A stretch of DNA of 64,000 nucleotides from Niastella koreensis GR20-10. Lineage in GTDB: Bacteria; Bacteroidota; Bacteroidia; Chitinophagales; Chitinophagaceae. The first letter of the stretch is position 1; the number at the start of each line of letters is the position of its first letter. Shown here one piece after another: positions 1-4,969 of this stretch. Both the position numbers and the translations under genes were made by a program. Where the stretch lies: the NCBI RefSeq assembly GCF_000246855.1, contig NC_016609.1, positions 8,258,744 through 8,322,743 of the forward strand, in the 5' to 3' direction. A model generated the notes under the pieces. That model saw only the letters and a program-made list of their open reading frames with translations. It did no database searches and was not told the origin of the DNA.

Positions 1-1
1 G

Positions 2-247
2 GCCAAAAGCAAGTTCAATCCATACAAACAAAAGCAGAAACCGGAGTTCAATGAACGGGAAATTGATATTGTTGCCGATATCTGTAATGGCCTTACCAGC
101 AAGCAAATTGCTGAAAAGATCTTCCTGAGTGTACGTACAGTGGAAGGCTTGAGGTTAAAGATCATGGAAAAAATGGAAGTAAAGAACACCGCTGGTATTA
201 TCATTTATGCCATCAAGAACAACCTGTACAAACCCGGAAACATCTAA
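2..247 (+). CDS. Response regulator, C-terminal LuxR/NarL HTH domain (5' partial)
   Basis: The reading frame is open from the left edge and stops with TAA at 245-247, giving 81 visible residues. They form a LuxR/NarL-type DNA-binding domain: an FNEREIDIV opening, then the two recognition helices around LTSKQIAEKIFLSVRTVEG, then a dimerisation helix ending in VKNTAGIIIYAIKNN. This is the output half of a two-component regulator; the receiver domain would lie upstream. It probably belongs to the preceding operon. The following small-ORF/tRNA region has its own promoter and terminators, so a regulatory link to it is not shown. Confidence 0.85.
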   Translation, partial: AKSKFNPYKQKQKPEFNEREIDIVADICNGLTSKQIAEKIFLSVRTVEGLRLKIMEKMEVKNTAGIIIYAIKNNLYKPGNI

Positions 248-374
248 CGTTACTGCATAAGTTTTCCTGCTGACAACCACTTTGTTGTCTTAAATTAATG
301 GATACGTATAGCCGAAGAAAGTAACGGGGCTGTATGTGACCAGAAAAATATTTTCAAAAAAACTTCACAAAATA

Positions 375-407
375 TTTGGTGTAATTGAAAAATTATTGAC
401 ACCTTTG
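375..407 (+). promoter_or_regulatory. Candidate Bacteroidota-type promoter
   Basis: TTTG at 375-378 and CACCTTTG at 400-407 match the Bacteroidota -33 (TTTG) and -7 (TAnnTTTG) elements. The only mismatch is C for the first T of the -7 box, and the spacing is 21 bp. Transcription would start near 413-416 and run through the 29-codon ORF to the terminator at 549-574. Assigned by motif only. Confidence 0.45.
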
Positions 408-428
408 CATAAACAAATCAACAAAAAC

Positions 429-518
429 ATGTTACGCAAACAATCAAATATTGTGCTGAACGGCTGGAGTCCGATAGAGGACTTTACTGTTTGCGGGGCG
501 TGTTACGCTGATGAATAG
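429..518 (+). CDS. Tiny ORF, 29 aa, between a promoter and a terminator
   Basis: ATG at 429 opens a 29-residue peptide beginning MLRKQSNIVLNG and ending VCGACYADE; no family is recognised. A longer in-frame start exists at 336, but it lies upstream of the candidate promoter's start point. The transcript also has nested base pairing: CGCAAAC (432-438) with GTTTGCG near 489-495, and GTCC/GGAC inside. The unit may therefore be a structured small RNA and not an mRNA. It is flanked by a TTTG/CACCTTTG promoter and a perfect terminator, so it is an independent short transcription unit of about 160 nt. Coding status is uncertain. Confidence 0.3.
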   Translation: MLRKQSNIVLNGWSPIEDFTVCGACYADE

Positions 519-548
519 GTTGAACAAACTAATTCAATATAACACAGG

Positions 549-574
549 CCCCGCAAGGAATTGCGGGGTTTTTT
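549..574 (+). terminator. Rho-independent terminator
   Basis: Perfect 8-bp stem CCCCGCAA/TTGCGGGG with a GGAA loop, followed by six T. It ends the short transcription unit that contains the 29-codon ORF. Confidence 0.9.
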
Positions 575-616
575 ATTTATCGGCTGTTTAATAAATGACA
601 ACGAAAAGGAACCCTT

Positions 617-664
617 ATGACCAAAGGACCAGGTATGCTATTTTCATGTGTGTGCAGGCGTTAG
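617..664 (+). CDS. Tiny ORF, 15 aa, with a good ribosome binding site
   Basis: ATG at 617 is preceded by AAAAGGA at a suitable distance and reads MTKGPGMLFSCVCRR to a TAG. Strong Shine-Dalgarno sites are unusual in Bacteroidota, which is why this very short frame is recorded. No homology is recognised. It could be a leader peptide or chance. It belongs to the cluster of tiny frames upstream of the tRNA array. Confidence 0.15.
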   Translation: MTKGPGMLFSCVCRR

Positions 665-776
665 AGGAAGTTGGAAGTAAACAAATAAATCGAAACAGCT
701 TATGAAATTTATAAATAACAACATCTAAATAACTACATACAAATTGATGATACACTCATTGCGACATATGCAAAGT

Positions 777-902
777 ATGATGATGGATAATACGAGACGA
801 TTTATCCAGTGGAACCCGTGTGTAATTGCGGTAGCAGTGATTTATTTCAATGGCGGCATAAGTGAGAAGGATTACATACCAATACGACCAGGTTGTGTTT
901 AA
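777..902 (+). CDS. Small ORF, 41 aa, upstream of a strong terminator
   Basis: The frame starts with three consecutive ATG codons (777, 780, 783) and encodes a peptide containing RRFIQWNPCVIAVAVIYF and ending IPIRPGCV. The central stretch is hydrophobic enough for one short membrane segment. A strong terminator begins about 30 bp after the stop. No family is recognised. Neighbours on both sides are equally small frames with their own terminators. Could be a small membrane peptide or the 3' part of a non-coding RNA. Confidence 0.25.
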   Translation: MMMDNTRRFIQWNPCVIAVAVIYFNGGISEKDYIPIRPGCV

Positions 903-934
903 CGAAACTGTAAATACAGGAATCGAATAACAAA

Positions 935-968
935 GGCCCGGTCGATAAAACGACCGGGCTTTTTTTTT
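935..968 (+). terminator. Rho-independent terminator
   Basis: GCCCGGTCG (936-944) pairs with CGACCGGGC (951-959) around the loop ATAAAA, followed by nine T. Very strong; it closes the unit containing the 41-codon frame. Confidence 0.92.
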
Positions 969-1011
969 GACCAAAACAAACTTCATGAAAGAAGAAAAAG
1001 GAGAGTAGACG

Positions 1012-1152
1012 ATGCAATTATTAGTAGCCGTATTTATGATCAGAGTGATCATTGCTTTAATCAGCGGCAAAACCGACAAAAGAAAAGATATCGGGCAGGT
1101 AAAAGATGAACCAGTTGATGCAAGACATCCTGCCGGGTTCCAGGTTCGATAA
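1012..1152 (+). CDS. Small predicted membrane protein, 46 aa
   Basis: ATG at 1012 lies behind a purine-rich AAAAAGGAGAG site. The product starts MQLLVAVFMIRVIIALISG, one clear N-terminal transmembrane helix, followed by a charged soluble tail (KTDKRKDIGQVKDEPVD). Size and layout fit small single-pass stress or toxin-like membrane peptides, but no family is recognised. It sits alone between two intrinsic terminators (935-968 and 1190-1217), so it is an independent gene just before the tRNA array. Of the tiny frames in this stretch it is the most convincing coding sequence, because of the ribosome binding site and the amphipathic layout. Confidence 0.45.
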   Translation: MQLLVAVFMIRVIIALISGKTDKRKDIGQVKDEPVDARHPAGFQVR

Positions 1153-1189
1153 AAGAGATTTAAGATACGTATTCAAAAGGAGGAAAAAC

Positions 1190-1217
1190 AAGCGTCCGTC
1201 GAAAGGCGGATGCTTTT
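1190..1217 (+). terminator. Rho-independent terminator with GAAA tetraloop
   Basis: AAGCGTCCGTC pairs with GGCGGATGCTT across a GAAA tetraloop (two G-T wobbles), followed by TTTT. It ends the 46-codon gene and isolates it from the tRNA array. Confidence 0.8.
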
Positions 1218-1271
1218 CCAAAAACATTCATTGACCATTAAGCCTGACTAAAATAAACCTTATGAAAACAG

Positions 1272-1294
1272 GTAGCGGCTGCCATGACCGCTAC
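1272..1294 (+). other. Hairpin immediately upstream of the first tRNA
   Basis: GTAGCGG (1272-1278) pairs perfectly with CCGCTAC (1288-1294) around a nine-base loop. No T-tract follows and tRNA-Pro begins six bases later, so a processing or leader structure is more likely than a terminator. The same bases can be read as a 13-codon frame (ATG 1262, MKTGSGCHDRYKI) that stops inside the tRNA. Confidence 0.5.
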
Positions 1295-1299
1295 AAAAT

Positions 1300-1372
1300 A
1301 TAGGAGTATTCCGGTTGGTCGGATACCCCGTTTGGATCGGGGAGGGTGTAGGTTCGAGTCCTGCCTCCTATA
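1300..1372 (+). tRNA. tRNA-Pro (anticodon UGG)
   Basis: Acceptor ATAGGAG/CTCCTAT, anticodon stem CCCCG/CGGGG with loop TTTGGAT (anticodon TGG), T arm GTAGG-TTCGAGT-CCTGC, discriminator A. The D arm is weak: TCC/GGA with one further mismatch. CCA is not encoded. It is the first member of the array and 6 bp separate it from the next tRNA. Confidence 0.9.
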
Positions 1373-1378
1373 CAACAG

Positions 1379-1450
1379 GCAGTACAAGCGTTGATGGTTG
1401 CGCTCCTGACTTCCAATCAGGTGGATAGAGTTCGAATCTCTAGTGCTGCT
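1379..1450 (+). tRNA. tRNA-Gly (anticodon UCC), A at position 8
   Basis: Acceptor GCAGTAC/GTGCTGC (one T-G wobble), D stem GCG/CGC of only 3 bp, anticodon stem CCTGA/TCAGG with loop CTTCCAA (anticodon TCC), T arm TAGAG-TTCGAAT-CTCTA, discriminator T. Position 8, almost always U in tRNA, is A here. CCA is not encoded. Confidence 0.88.
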
Positions 1451-1454
1451 CACT

Positions 1455-1526
1455 GGTTCGTTAGTGTAAAGGCTAACACTCCTGATTGTCTATCAGGCAC
1501 TACGAGTTCGAGTCTCGTACGGACCG
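1455..1526 (+). tRNA. tRNA-Asp (anticodon GUC)
   Basis: Acceptor GGTTCGT/ACGGACC, D stem GTG/CAC, anticodon stem CCTGA/TCAGG with loop TTGTCTA (anticodon GTC), T arm ACGAG-TTCGAGT-CTCGT, and G discriminator as expected for Asp. CCA is not encoded. Confidence 0.92.
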
Positions 1527-1532
1527 CAAAAT

Positions 1533-1606
1533 TATTGAGTGGTGTAATTGGTTAAGCATATCAGTCTTTGACACTGATGGTGTTGGTTCAAGCCCAGCCT
1601 CAATAA
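1533..1606 (+). tRNA. tRNA-Gln (anticodon UUG)
   Basis: Acceptor TATTGAG/CTCAATA; the weak U1-A72 pair is typical of bacterial tRNA-Gln. Anticodon stem TCAGT/ACTGA with loop CTTTGAC (anticodon TTG), T arm GTTGG-TTCAAGC-CCAGC, discriminator A. The D stem is short (GTG with CAT). CCA is not encoded. Confidence 0.9.
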
Positions 1607-1625
1607 CCCGGCTTATAACCCGAAA

Positions 1626-1696
1626 CGGCTTATAGTTCAATGGAAGAATGCTGTGCTACGAACGCAGAGATAGAAGTTCGAATCTTCTTAGGCCGT
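1626..1696 (+). tRNA. tRNA-Arg (anticodon ACG)
   Basis: Acceptor CGGCTTA/TAGGCCG, D arm GTTC-AATGGAA-GAAT, anticodon stem CTGTG/CGCAG with loop CTACGAA (anticodon ACG, so A34 would need deamination to inosine by TadA), T arm AGAAG-TTCGAAT-CTTCT. The base after the acceptor is T, which can pair with A1625 to give an eighth acceptor pair; U73 is unusual for tRNA-Arg. A copy of its first nine bases (CGGCTTATA) lies at 1610-1618, 16 bp upstream. Confidence 0.88.
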
Positions 1697-1840
1697 CAAA
1701 AAAAATATTTTAAATACGCAATTATACTGCGCAGTTAGGTATGCATCTTTGTTGTATCAAAATATTTAGATGAGTTTAAAACATAGTTTTGATTACGCAG
1801 ATATGTTGCGTAGGTGTGAATGAAAATATGTAAGGTCAAA
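1697..1840. other. AT-rich spacer inside the tRNA array
   Basis: This 144-bp gap divides the array into groups of five and four. It is strongly AT-rich, has no ORF, and contains TATGCATCTTTG near 1739-1750, a weak match to a Bacteroidota -7 element. A second promoter for the downstream tRNAs is possible. No tRNA fold was found. Confidence 0.4.
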
Positions 1841-1912
1841 GGATGAATAGCTCAATGGCAGAGCGTTCCCTTGTTAAGGGAAGGGTTACAGGTTCGAGCC
1901 CTGTTTCATCCG
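1841..1912 (+). tRNA. tRNA-Asn (anticodon GUU)
   Basis: Canonical throughout: acceptor GGATGAA/TTCATCC, U8-A9, D arm GCTC-AATGGCA-GAGC, anticodon stem TTCCC/GGGAA with loop TTGTTAA (anticodon GTT), T arm ACAGG-TTCGAGC-CCTGT, G discriminator. CCA is not encoded. The best-preserved member of the array. Confidence 0.95.
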
Positions 1913-1918
1913 CAAAAT

Positions 1919-1995
1919 GGTCTGTTCGCCTGGTTGGTTAACTGGCATCCCGACTTGTCGGGAGCGGATGAGTTCGATCCTCATACAGACTACCA
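1919..1995 (+). tRNA. tRNA-like gene with shortened anticodon loop and encoded CCA
   Basis: Acceptor GGTCTGT/ACAGACT, D stem GCC/GGC with a GG-containing loop, T arm ATGAG-TTCGATC-CTCAT, discriminator A1992, then CCA encoded at 1993-1995. It is the only array member with an encoded CCA. The anticodon arm is abnormal: TCCCGA CTTG TCGGGA is a perfect 6-bp stem with a 4-base loop, or a 5-bp stem with a 6-base loop. Compared with a tRNA-Thr(UGU)-type arm (stem, CTTGTAA, stem) exactly three loop bases are missing. No usable anticodon can be assigned. It is either a decayed gene or a tRNA used outside decoding. Confidence 0.75.
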
Positions 1996-2070
1996 GGTGC
2001 TTTGGCAGAGATGGTTCTATTGCATCCCGTTGAAGGCGGGACCATTGTGGTTCGATTCCACGAGGCACCA
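1996..2070 (+). tRNA. tRNA-Phe (anticodon GAA)
   Basis: Acceptor GGTGCTT/AGGCACC, D stem GCAG/TTGC, anticodon stem TCCCG/CGGGA with loop TTGAAGG (anticodon GAA), T arm TGTGG-TTCGATT-CCACG, A discriminator. It begins directly after the CCA of the preceding tRNA-like gene. Position 9 is G and loop position 38 is G, mild departures from the usual pattern. Confidence 0.9.
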
Positions 2071-2075
2071 CGTAT

Positions 2076-2147
2076 ACGGTTCTAATGTAATTGGCAGCAT
2101 GATAGTCTCCAAAACTATCAGTCTTCGTTCGAGTCGAAGGAGCCGTG
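2076..2147 (+). tRNA. tRNA-Trp (anticodon CCA)
   Basis: Acceptor ACGGTTC/GAGCCGT, D stem ATG/CAT (3 bp), anticodon stem ATAGT/ACTAT with loop CTCCAAA (anticodon CCA), T arm CTTCG-TTCGAGT-CGAAG, and G discriminator as expected for Trp. Last tRNA of the array, 98 bp before the AAA ATPase start. CCA is not encoded. Confidence 0.92.
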
Positions 2148-2179
2148 CTAAAACTCAGGTTATGCGTACTCGTGTAATG

Positions 2180-2234
2180 AAATAGTTAATGAGCATTCTT
2201 TGAAAGCAAAGAAGCAAACATCTGTTAACTATTT
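2180..2234 (+). other. Nested leader hairpin before the AAA ATPase gene
   Basis: AAATAGTTAA (2180-2189) pairs with TTAACTATTT (2225-2234), 10 bp. Inside it TTCTTTG (2196-2202) pairs with CAAAGAA (2207-2213) around AAAG. The structure lies between tRNA-Trp and the ATPase ATG at 2246, where a co-transcript would be cut or controlled. No function can be assigned from sequence. Confidence 0.6.
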
Positions 2235-2245
2235 TAAAATAAAAT

Positions 2246-3319
2246 ATGGACAATTTATTTACACGGAAGGTGATCAACGCCGACAACGTGGTGGATGATC
2301 ATTTTCTGAACGCGAAAGTATTATACCTGAATTTTTTTAACCTGTTGCCCAACGTACATTATATAAGCCGTGTTGATGGAGAAAAGGTGTTCAATGCATT
2401 AAAAGAAAAATACGGCAGCCAAATTAAAAACATATATCAATACCGTTGGTATAAAAGAAGCAGAAAGGAATTTGAGTTCGACAGAACAGTGCTGGTTTTA
2501 GAAGGCAATTGCCTTGTTGAACTCGATGATAATTACTGTGAGATCTTACACGATGGGTCTAGTATGGAGCTGGTGCAAACGATTACTGAGCTGAGCAACC
2601 AGTATAAGGAACGGCAAAGGCGTGAACCACTTGAGATCAATTTGATTGTGCAGGGAAGGAGCAGGCTGGAGCTGAAACCCATGGAGATCAAACGTACCAA
2701 ACTGGATCTCGATCTTTTTTATGAAGATGATTTCAAGGAAACTGATGAGGTGATCAGGAAGCGGTTGAATAAAAAGAATGACAAGGGTATTGTGTTGCTG
2801 CATGGTTTGCCGGGAACAGGGAAAACAACCTACCTGCGCTACCTGATAGGGAAAATAAAAAAGCGGGTAATGTTTTTATCGCCCGGGACAGCAAACAACC
2901 TGATGAATCCTGATTTTATTGAAATGCTGGTCAATAATCCCAATACTGTAGTGATTATTGAAGATGCAGAAAATATTATCATGGACAGAAGGTACAACTC
3001 GGGTTCATCGGTATCGAACCTGTTGAATATTTCAGATGGGTTACTGGCCGATTTTCTGAATGTACAACTCATCTGCACTTTCAACAATTCGCTCACGCTG
3101 GTAGACAGCGCCCTGACGAGGAAAGGAAGGTTGATAGCAAAATATGAGTTTGGCAAACTGAGTATAACAAAAGCACAACGGTTAAGCAATCATTTGGGGC
3201 TAGATACAACTGTTAATCAACCCATGACCATTGCAGAAATAGCCAACCCGCATGAAAAGGAACAACCGGCTAGCAGGATAGAAGTGATAGGATTCAGGCA
3301 GCATTTGATTCAAAATTAA
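2246..3319 (+). CDS. AAA ATPase, BCS1-like
   Basis: A 357-residue protein with a single AAA module in its C-terminal half: Walker A GLPGTGKT (187-194), Walker B VVIIEDAE (235-242), sensor-1 Asn in ICTFN (276-280) and an RKGR box (292-295) at the place of the BCS1 RPGR motif. LLNISDG (259-265) also resembles BCS1-type AAA proteins. Residues 1-150 are a distinct, mostly beta-predicted region with no transmembrane helix, so membrane-anchored BCS1 itself is unlikely. AAA proteins of this kind remodel or translocate protein or nucleic-acid clients. It directly follows the tRNA array and is followed after 23 bp by the YkuK-type gene. I infer a role with the other locus proteins in RNA handling; substrate unknown. 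Confidence 0.85.
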   Translation: MDNLFTRKVINADNVVDDHFLNAKVLYLNFFNLLPNVHYISRVDGEKVFNALKEKYGSQIKNIYQYRWYKRSRKEFEFDRTVLVLEGNCLVELDDNYCEILHDGSSMELVQTITELSNQYKERQRREPLEINLIVQGRSRLELKPMEIKRTKLDLDLFYEDDFKETDEVIRKRLNKKNDKGIVLLHGLPGTGKTTYLRYLIGKIKKRVMFLSPGTANNLMNPDFIEMLVNNPNTVVIIEDAENIIMDRRYNSGSSVSNLLNISDGLLADFLNVQLICTFNNSLTLVDSALTRKGRLIAKYEFGKLSITKAQRLSNHLGLDTTVNQPMTIAEIANPHEKEQPASRIEVIGFRQHLIQN

Positions 3320-3342
3320 AATACACAGAATGGAGGTATGCC

Positions 3343-3828
3343 ATGGAGCAACAACAGCATTGGAGAAAACTGGATGGTACAAGAATAACCAGACCCATTG
3401 AAGACGAAGTACGGGCCGTTTTGGTCCGGGAAAAAGAAATGGGACATACAGTAAAAGTATGTATTGGTACCGACAGTCAGGTTAAGGGTAAAGAAACAGA
3501 ATTCGCAACGGTGATTGTATTCGTTCGCAAAGGAAAAGGTGGTTTCATGTATATCCACAACGAAACTACCCTGCAGAAAATGAATATCAAACAACGGATG
3601 TTGACGGAGGTTTCAAAAAGTATTGAGATAGCTTACGCATTGTGTCGCCTGTTTACCATTTATAATGTAGATATGGAGGTGCATGCCGACATCAATACCA
3701 ACCCTAACTTTAAAAGTAACGATGCGTTGAAGGAAGCCATGGGATATATTATGGGGATGGGCTTTGTATTTAAAGCCAAACCACATGCCTTCGCCAGCTC
3801 AACCTGTGCTAATAAAGTAGTACAATAA
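3343..3828 (+). CDS. YkuK/DUF458 family RNase H-fold protein
   Basis: At 161 residues the length is typical of the YkuK (DUF458, RNase H-like) family. Visible family blocks are CIGTDSQV (40-47), HADINTNPNFKSN (114-126) and KPHAFASSTCANK (146-158). Acidic residues in the first two blocks (D44, D116) sit where an RNase H-fold would bind metal. No transmembrane or signal segment. The biochemical activity of the family is, to my knowledge, not settled; a nuclease or RNA-binding role is inferred from the fold. The gene lies between the AAA ATPase and the orphan basic protein in the tRNA/RtcB locus, which favours an RNA substrate. Confidence 0.85.
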   Translation: MEQQQHWRKLDGTRITRPIEDEVRAVLVREKEMGHTVKVCIGTDSQVKGKETEFATVIVFVRKGKGGFMYIHNETTLQKMNIKQRMLTEVSKSIEIAYALCRLFTIYNVDMEVHADINTNPNFKSNDALKEAMGYIMGMGFVFKAKPHAFASSTCANKVVQ

Positions 3829-3837
3829 TTAAAATAC

Positions 3838-3872
3838 AAGCTGTTCCGGTATAGTAAACACCGGAACAGCTT
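3838..3872 (+). other. Perfect 13-bp intergenic hairpin
   Basis: AAGCTGTTCCGGT (3838-3850) pairs without mismatch with ACCGGAACAGCTT (3860-3872) across a nine-base loop. The 3' side is followed by CTAAAAAAAATAAAA, not by T, so it is not a canonical plus-strand terminator. A double-strand-specific RNase site or mRNA-stability element between ykuK-like and the next gene is more likely. Confidence 0.7.
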
Positions 3873-3976
3873 CTAAAAAAAATAAAAATGAAGAAGAGTT
3901 CACTGTTCATAATGAAACAAGGGGTAGCAATGGTGCAATGGCACCGCAGTTTCCGATCGAAACAAATACAATCATT

Positions 3977-4720
3977 ATGGACAGCAAACTGGTTAAGCAA
4001 TACGGTTCGGAAATACTTTCGTATCGATTGCGTACTGTAAGGCAAAAGAAACGCATGCAGTATGAAGATTTTGACAAGCAACTATCGCAAACAGGAAAAG
4101 AGGAAAGACGCCTGATCAGGCAAAACCGTACACTTGGATGGGAGCCATTAACGCCACCCGTACAAAAAGGCTGGAAACGTTTTTTTGTGTTACGCGATGA
4201 TGTGGCATACGGCAAACATGCCGCTTTTTTTGAAAACATTTTGAGGAAGATCAATACGTATGACTGGAGTTATAGAAAAGATTTTATGATCAGAAAGGGA
4301 AGATACGGTAAAAACAAGTTCGGAGTAAAACCGCAAAGTCTGTTGCGTCCACACGAGAATCACTTTCTGCGACTGGGTTTCACAGACGATGAAAAGCAGT
4401 TCTTTTACGAAGAATTGGTTCACTATGGGAAAAACCACTTTGCAAAGCGATACATTTTTAGCGAACCCTGGCGCTTTGTATTACGGGTGCGGCCTAACAT
4501 AATTGATAAGGTAAAGAAGAGAGATATTGAAATTGAAAGGCGGTTAAAGGAAATTGATAATTACCTGGATGGAAATCATTACCGTGGCCGCATGAACAGA
4601 CTTTTATATGGAACCGACTGGAATAGCCGGTTGAAAGAAGAAAGACTCTGGGAAAAAAGTGTGCTAAAGAACAAGCCATTGCCGCGGATTCTCGATGAAT
4701 GTGCACAAGACTTATTGTAA
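3977..4720 (+). CDS. Orphan basic protein, unknown function
   Basis: From ATG 3977 the product is 247 residues starting MDSKLVKQYGSEILSYRL; an in-frame ATG at 3938 would add 13 residues, and neither start has a convincing ribosome binding site. No family is recognised. The protein is rich in Arg, Lys and aromatic residues (for example RKDFMIRKGRYGKNKFGVK and PWRFVLRVRP), lacks cysteine pairs, signal peptide and membrane segments, and has a charged helical stretch KKRDIEIERRLKEIDNYL near its end. The composition fits a nucleic-acid-binding protein. It sits between the RNase H-fold gene and the structured RNA block, so an RNA-binding partner of those transcripts is a reasonable guess, not more. 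Confidence 0.7.
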   Translation: MDSKLVKQYGSEILSYRLRTVRQKKRMQYEDFDKQLSQTGKEERRLIRQNRTLGWEPLTPPVQKGWKRFFVLRDDVAYGKHAAFFENILRKINTYDWSYRKDFMIRKGRYGKNKFGVKPQSLLRPHENHFLRLGFTDDEKQFFYEELVHYGKNHFAKRYIFSEPWRFVLRVRPNIIDKVKKRDIEIERRLKEIDNYLDGNHYRGRMNRLLYGTDWNSRLKEERLWEKSVLKNKPLPRILDECAQDLL

Positions 4721-4732
4721 GAAAATATTAAT

Positions 4733-4876
4733 CCGGTATTCAGCAGTTGGCTGAGCTGGTATAAAAAAGCTTCCTTAACAGGAAGACTGGTATTAGCCTG
4801 ACGTAGACAACCAGGTTCGTGTTTCAAAGGAGCACAACAGTGCAGAGGTAGTAACTATCTGTATGCTGTGTTGAAA
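4733..4876 (+). ncRNA. Structured non-coding block, 5' part (several hairpins)
   Basis: No ORF covers this stretch, but it folds repeatedly: TCAGC/GCTGA around AGTTG (4740-4754, D-arm-like); CTTCCT/AGGAAG around TAAC (4770-4785, anticodon-arm-like with a short loop); CTGGT/ACCAG (4787-4791 with 4810-4814); and a longer imperfect hairpin closed by TTTCAA/TTGAAA (about 4823-4876) with CAGA/TCTG and ACAG/CTGT inside. CTGGTAT recurs at 4756 and 4787 and near 5192. It follows the orphan gene directly. It is probably the 5' portion of a longer RNA or a separate small RNA; the boundaries are not determined. Confidence 0.45.
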
Positions 4877-4898
4877 TCGGGACATATCAGCCATTTAA

Positions 4899-4964
4899 TC
4901 TGTGGGTCAAGGGTTCGATTCCCTTTCCGCCGCGGCGGATAGCTCAGTTGGATAGAGCAACAGA
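4899..4964 (+). ncRNA. Permuted tRNA-like element (Y RNA/YrlA-like or circularly permuted tRNA)
   Basis: tRNA parts occur in the order 3' half then 5' half: anticodon-stem strand TCTGT (4899-4903), GGGTC, T arm AAGGG-TTCGATT-CCCTT (4909-4925), acceptor strand TCCGCCG (4926-4932) joined with no spacer to its complement CGGCGGA (4933-4939), TA, D arm GCTC-AGTTGGATA-GAGC (4942-4958), A, then ACAGA (4960-4964), which pairs with TCTGT. All helices of a tRNA cloverleaf except the anticodon loop are present. Bacterial Y RNAs (YrlA type) have this plan: a tRNA mimic with a capped acceptor stem whose open end is at the anticodon side. No Ro60/TROVE gene is in the window. A permuted tRNA gene is the alternative; joining AT (4965-4966) to TTTAA (4894-4898) would recreate a UUU loop. 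Confidence 0.7.
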
Positions 4965-4969
4965 ATCAC

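Noticed and set aside
432-495. tRNA-like fold in the unit before the first terminator
   Set aside because: The 7-bp CGCAAAC/GTTTGCG stem resembles an acceptor, but the interior is too short for a cloverleaf and has no T arm.
756-1453. Minus-strand open frames of 107 and 71 codons
   Set aside because: They lie antisense to terminators, small plus-strand frames and tRNAs, have no ribosome binding site and show no protein-like pattern.
1871-2185. 104-codon open frame across four tRNA genes
   Set aside because: It runs through well-formed tRNA folds on the same strand; the peptide only reflects tRNA sequence.
4926-4939. 14-base palindrome as a protein-binding site or terminator
   Set aside because: It is explained better as the two acceptor strands of the flanking tRNA-like arms; no T-tract follows.
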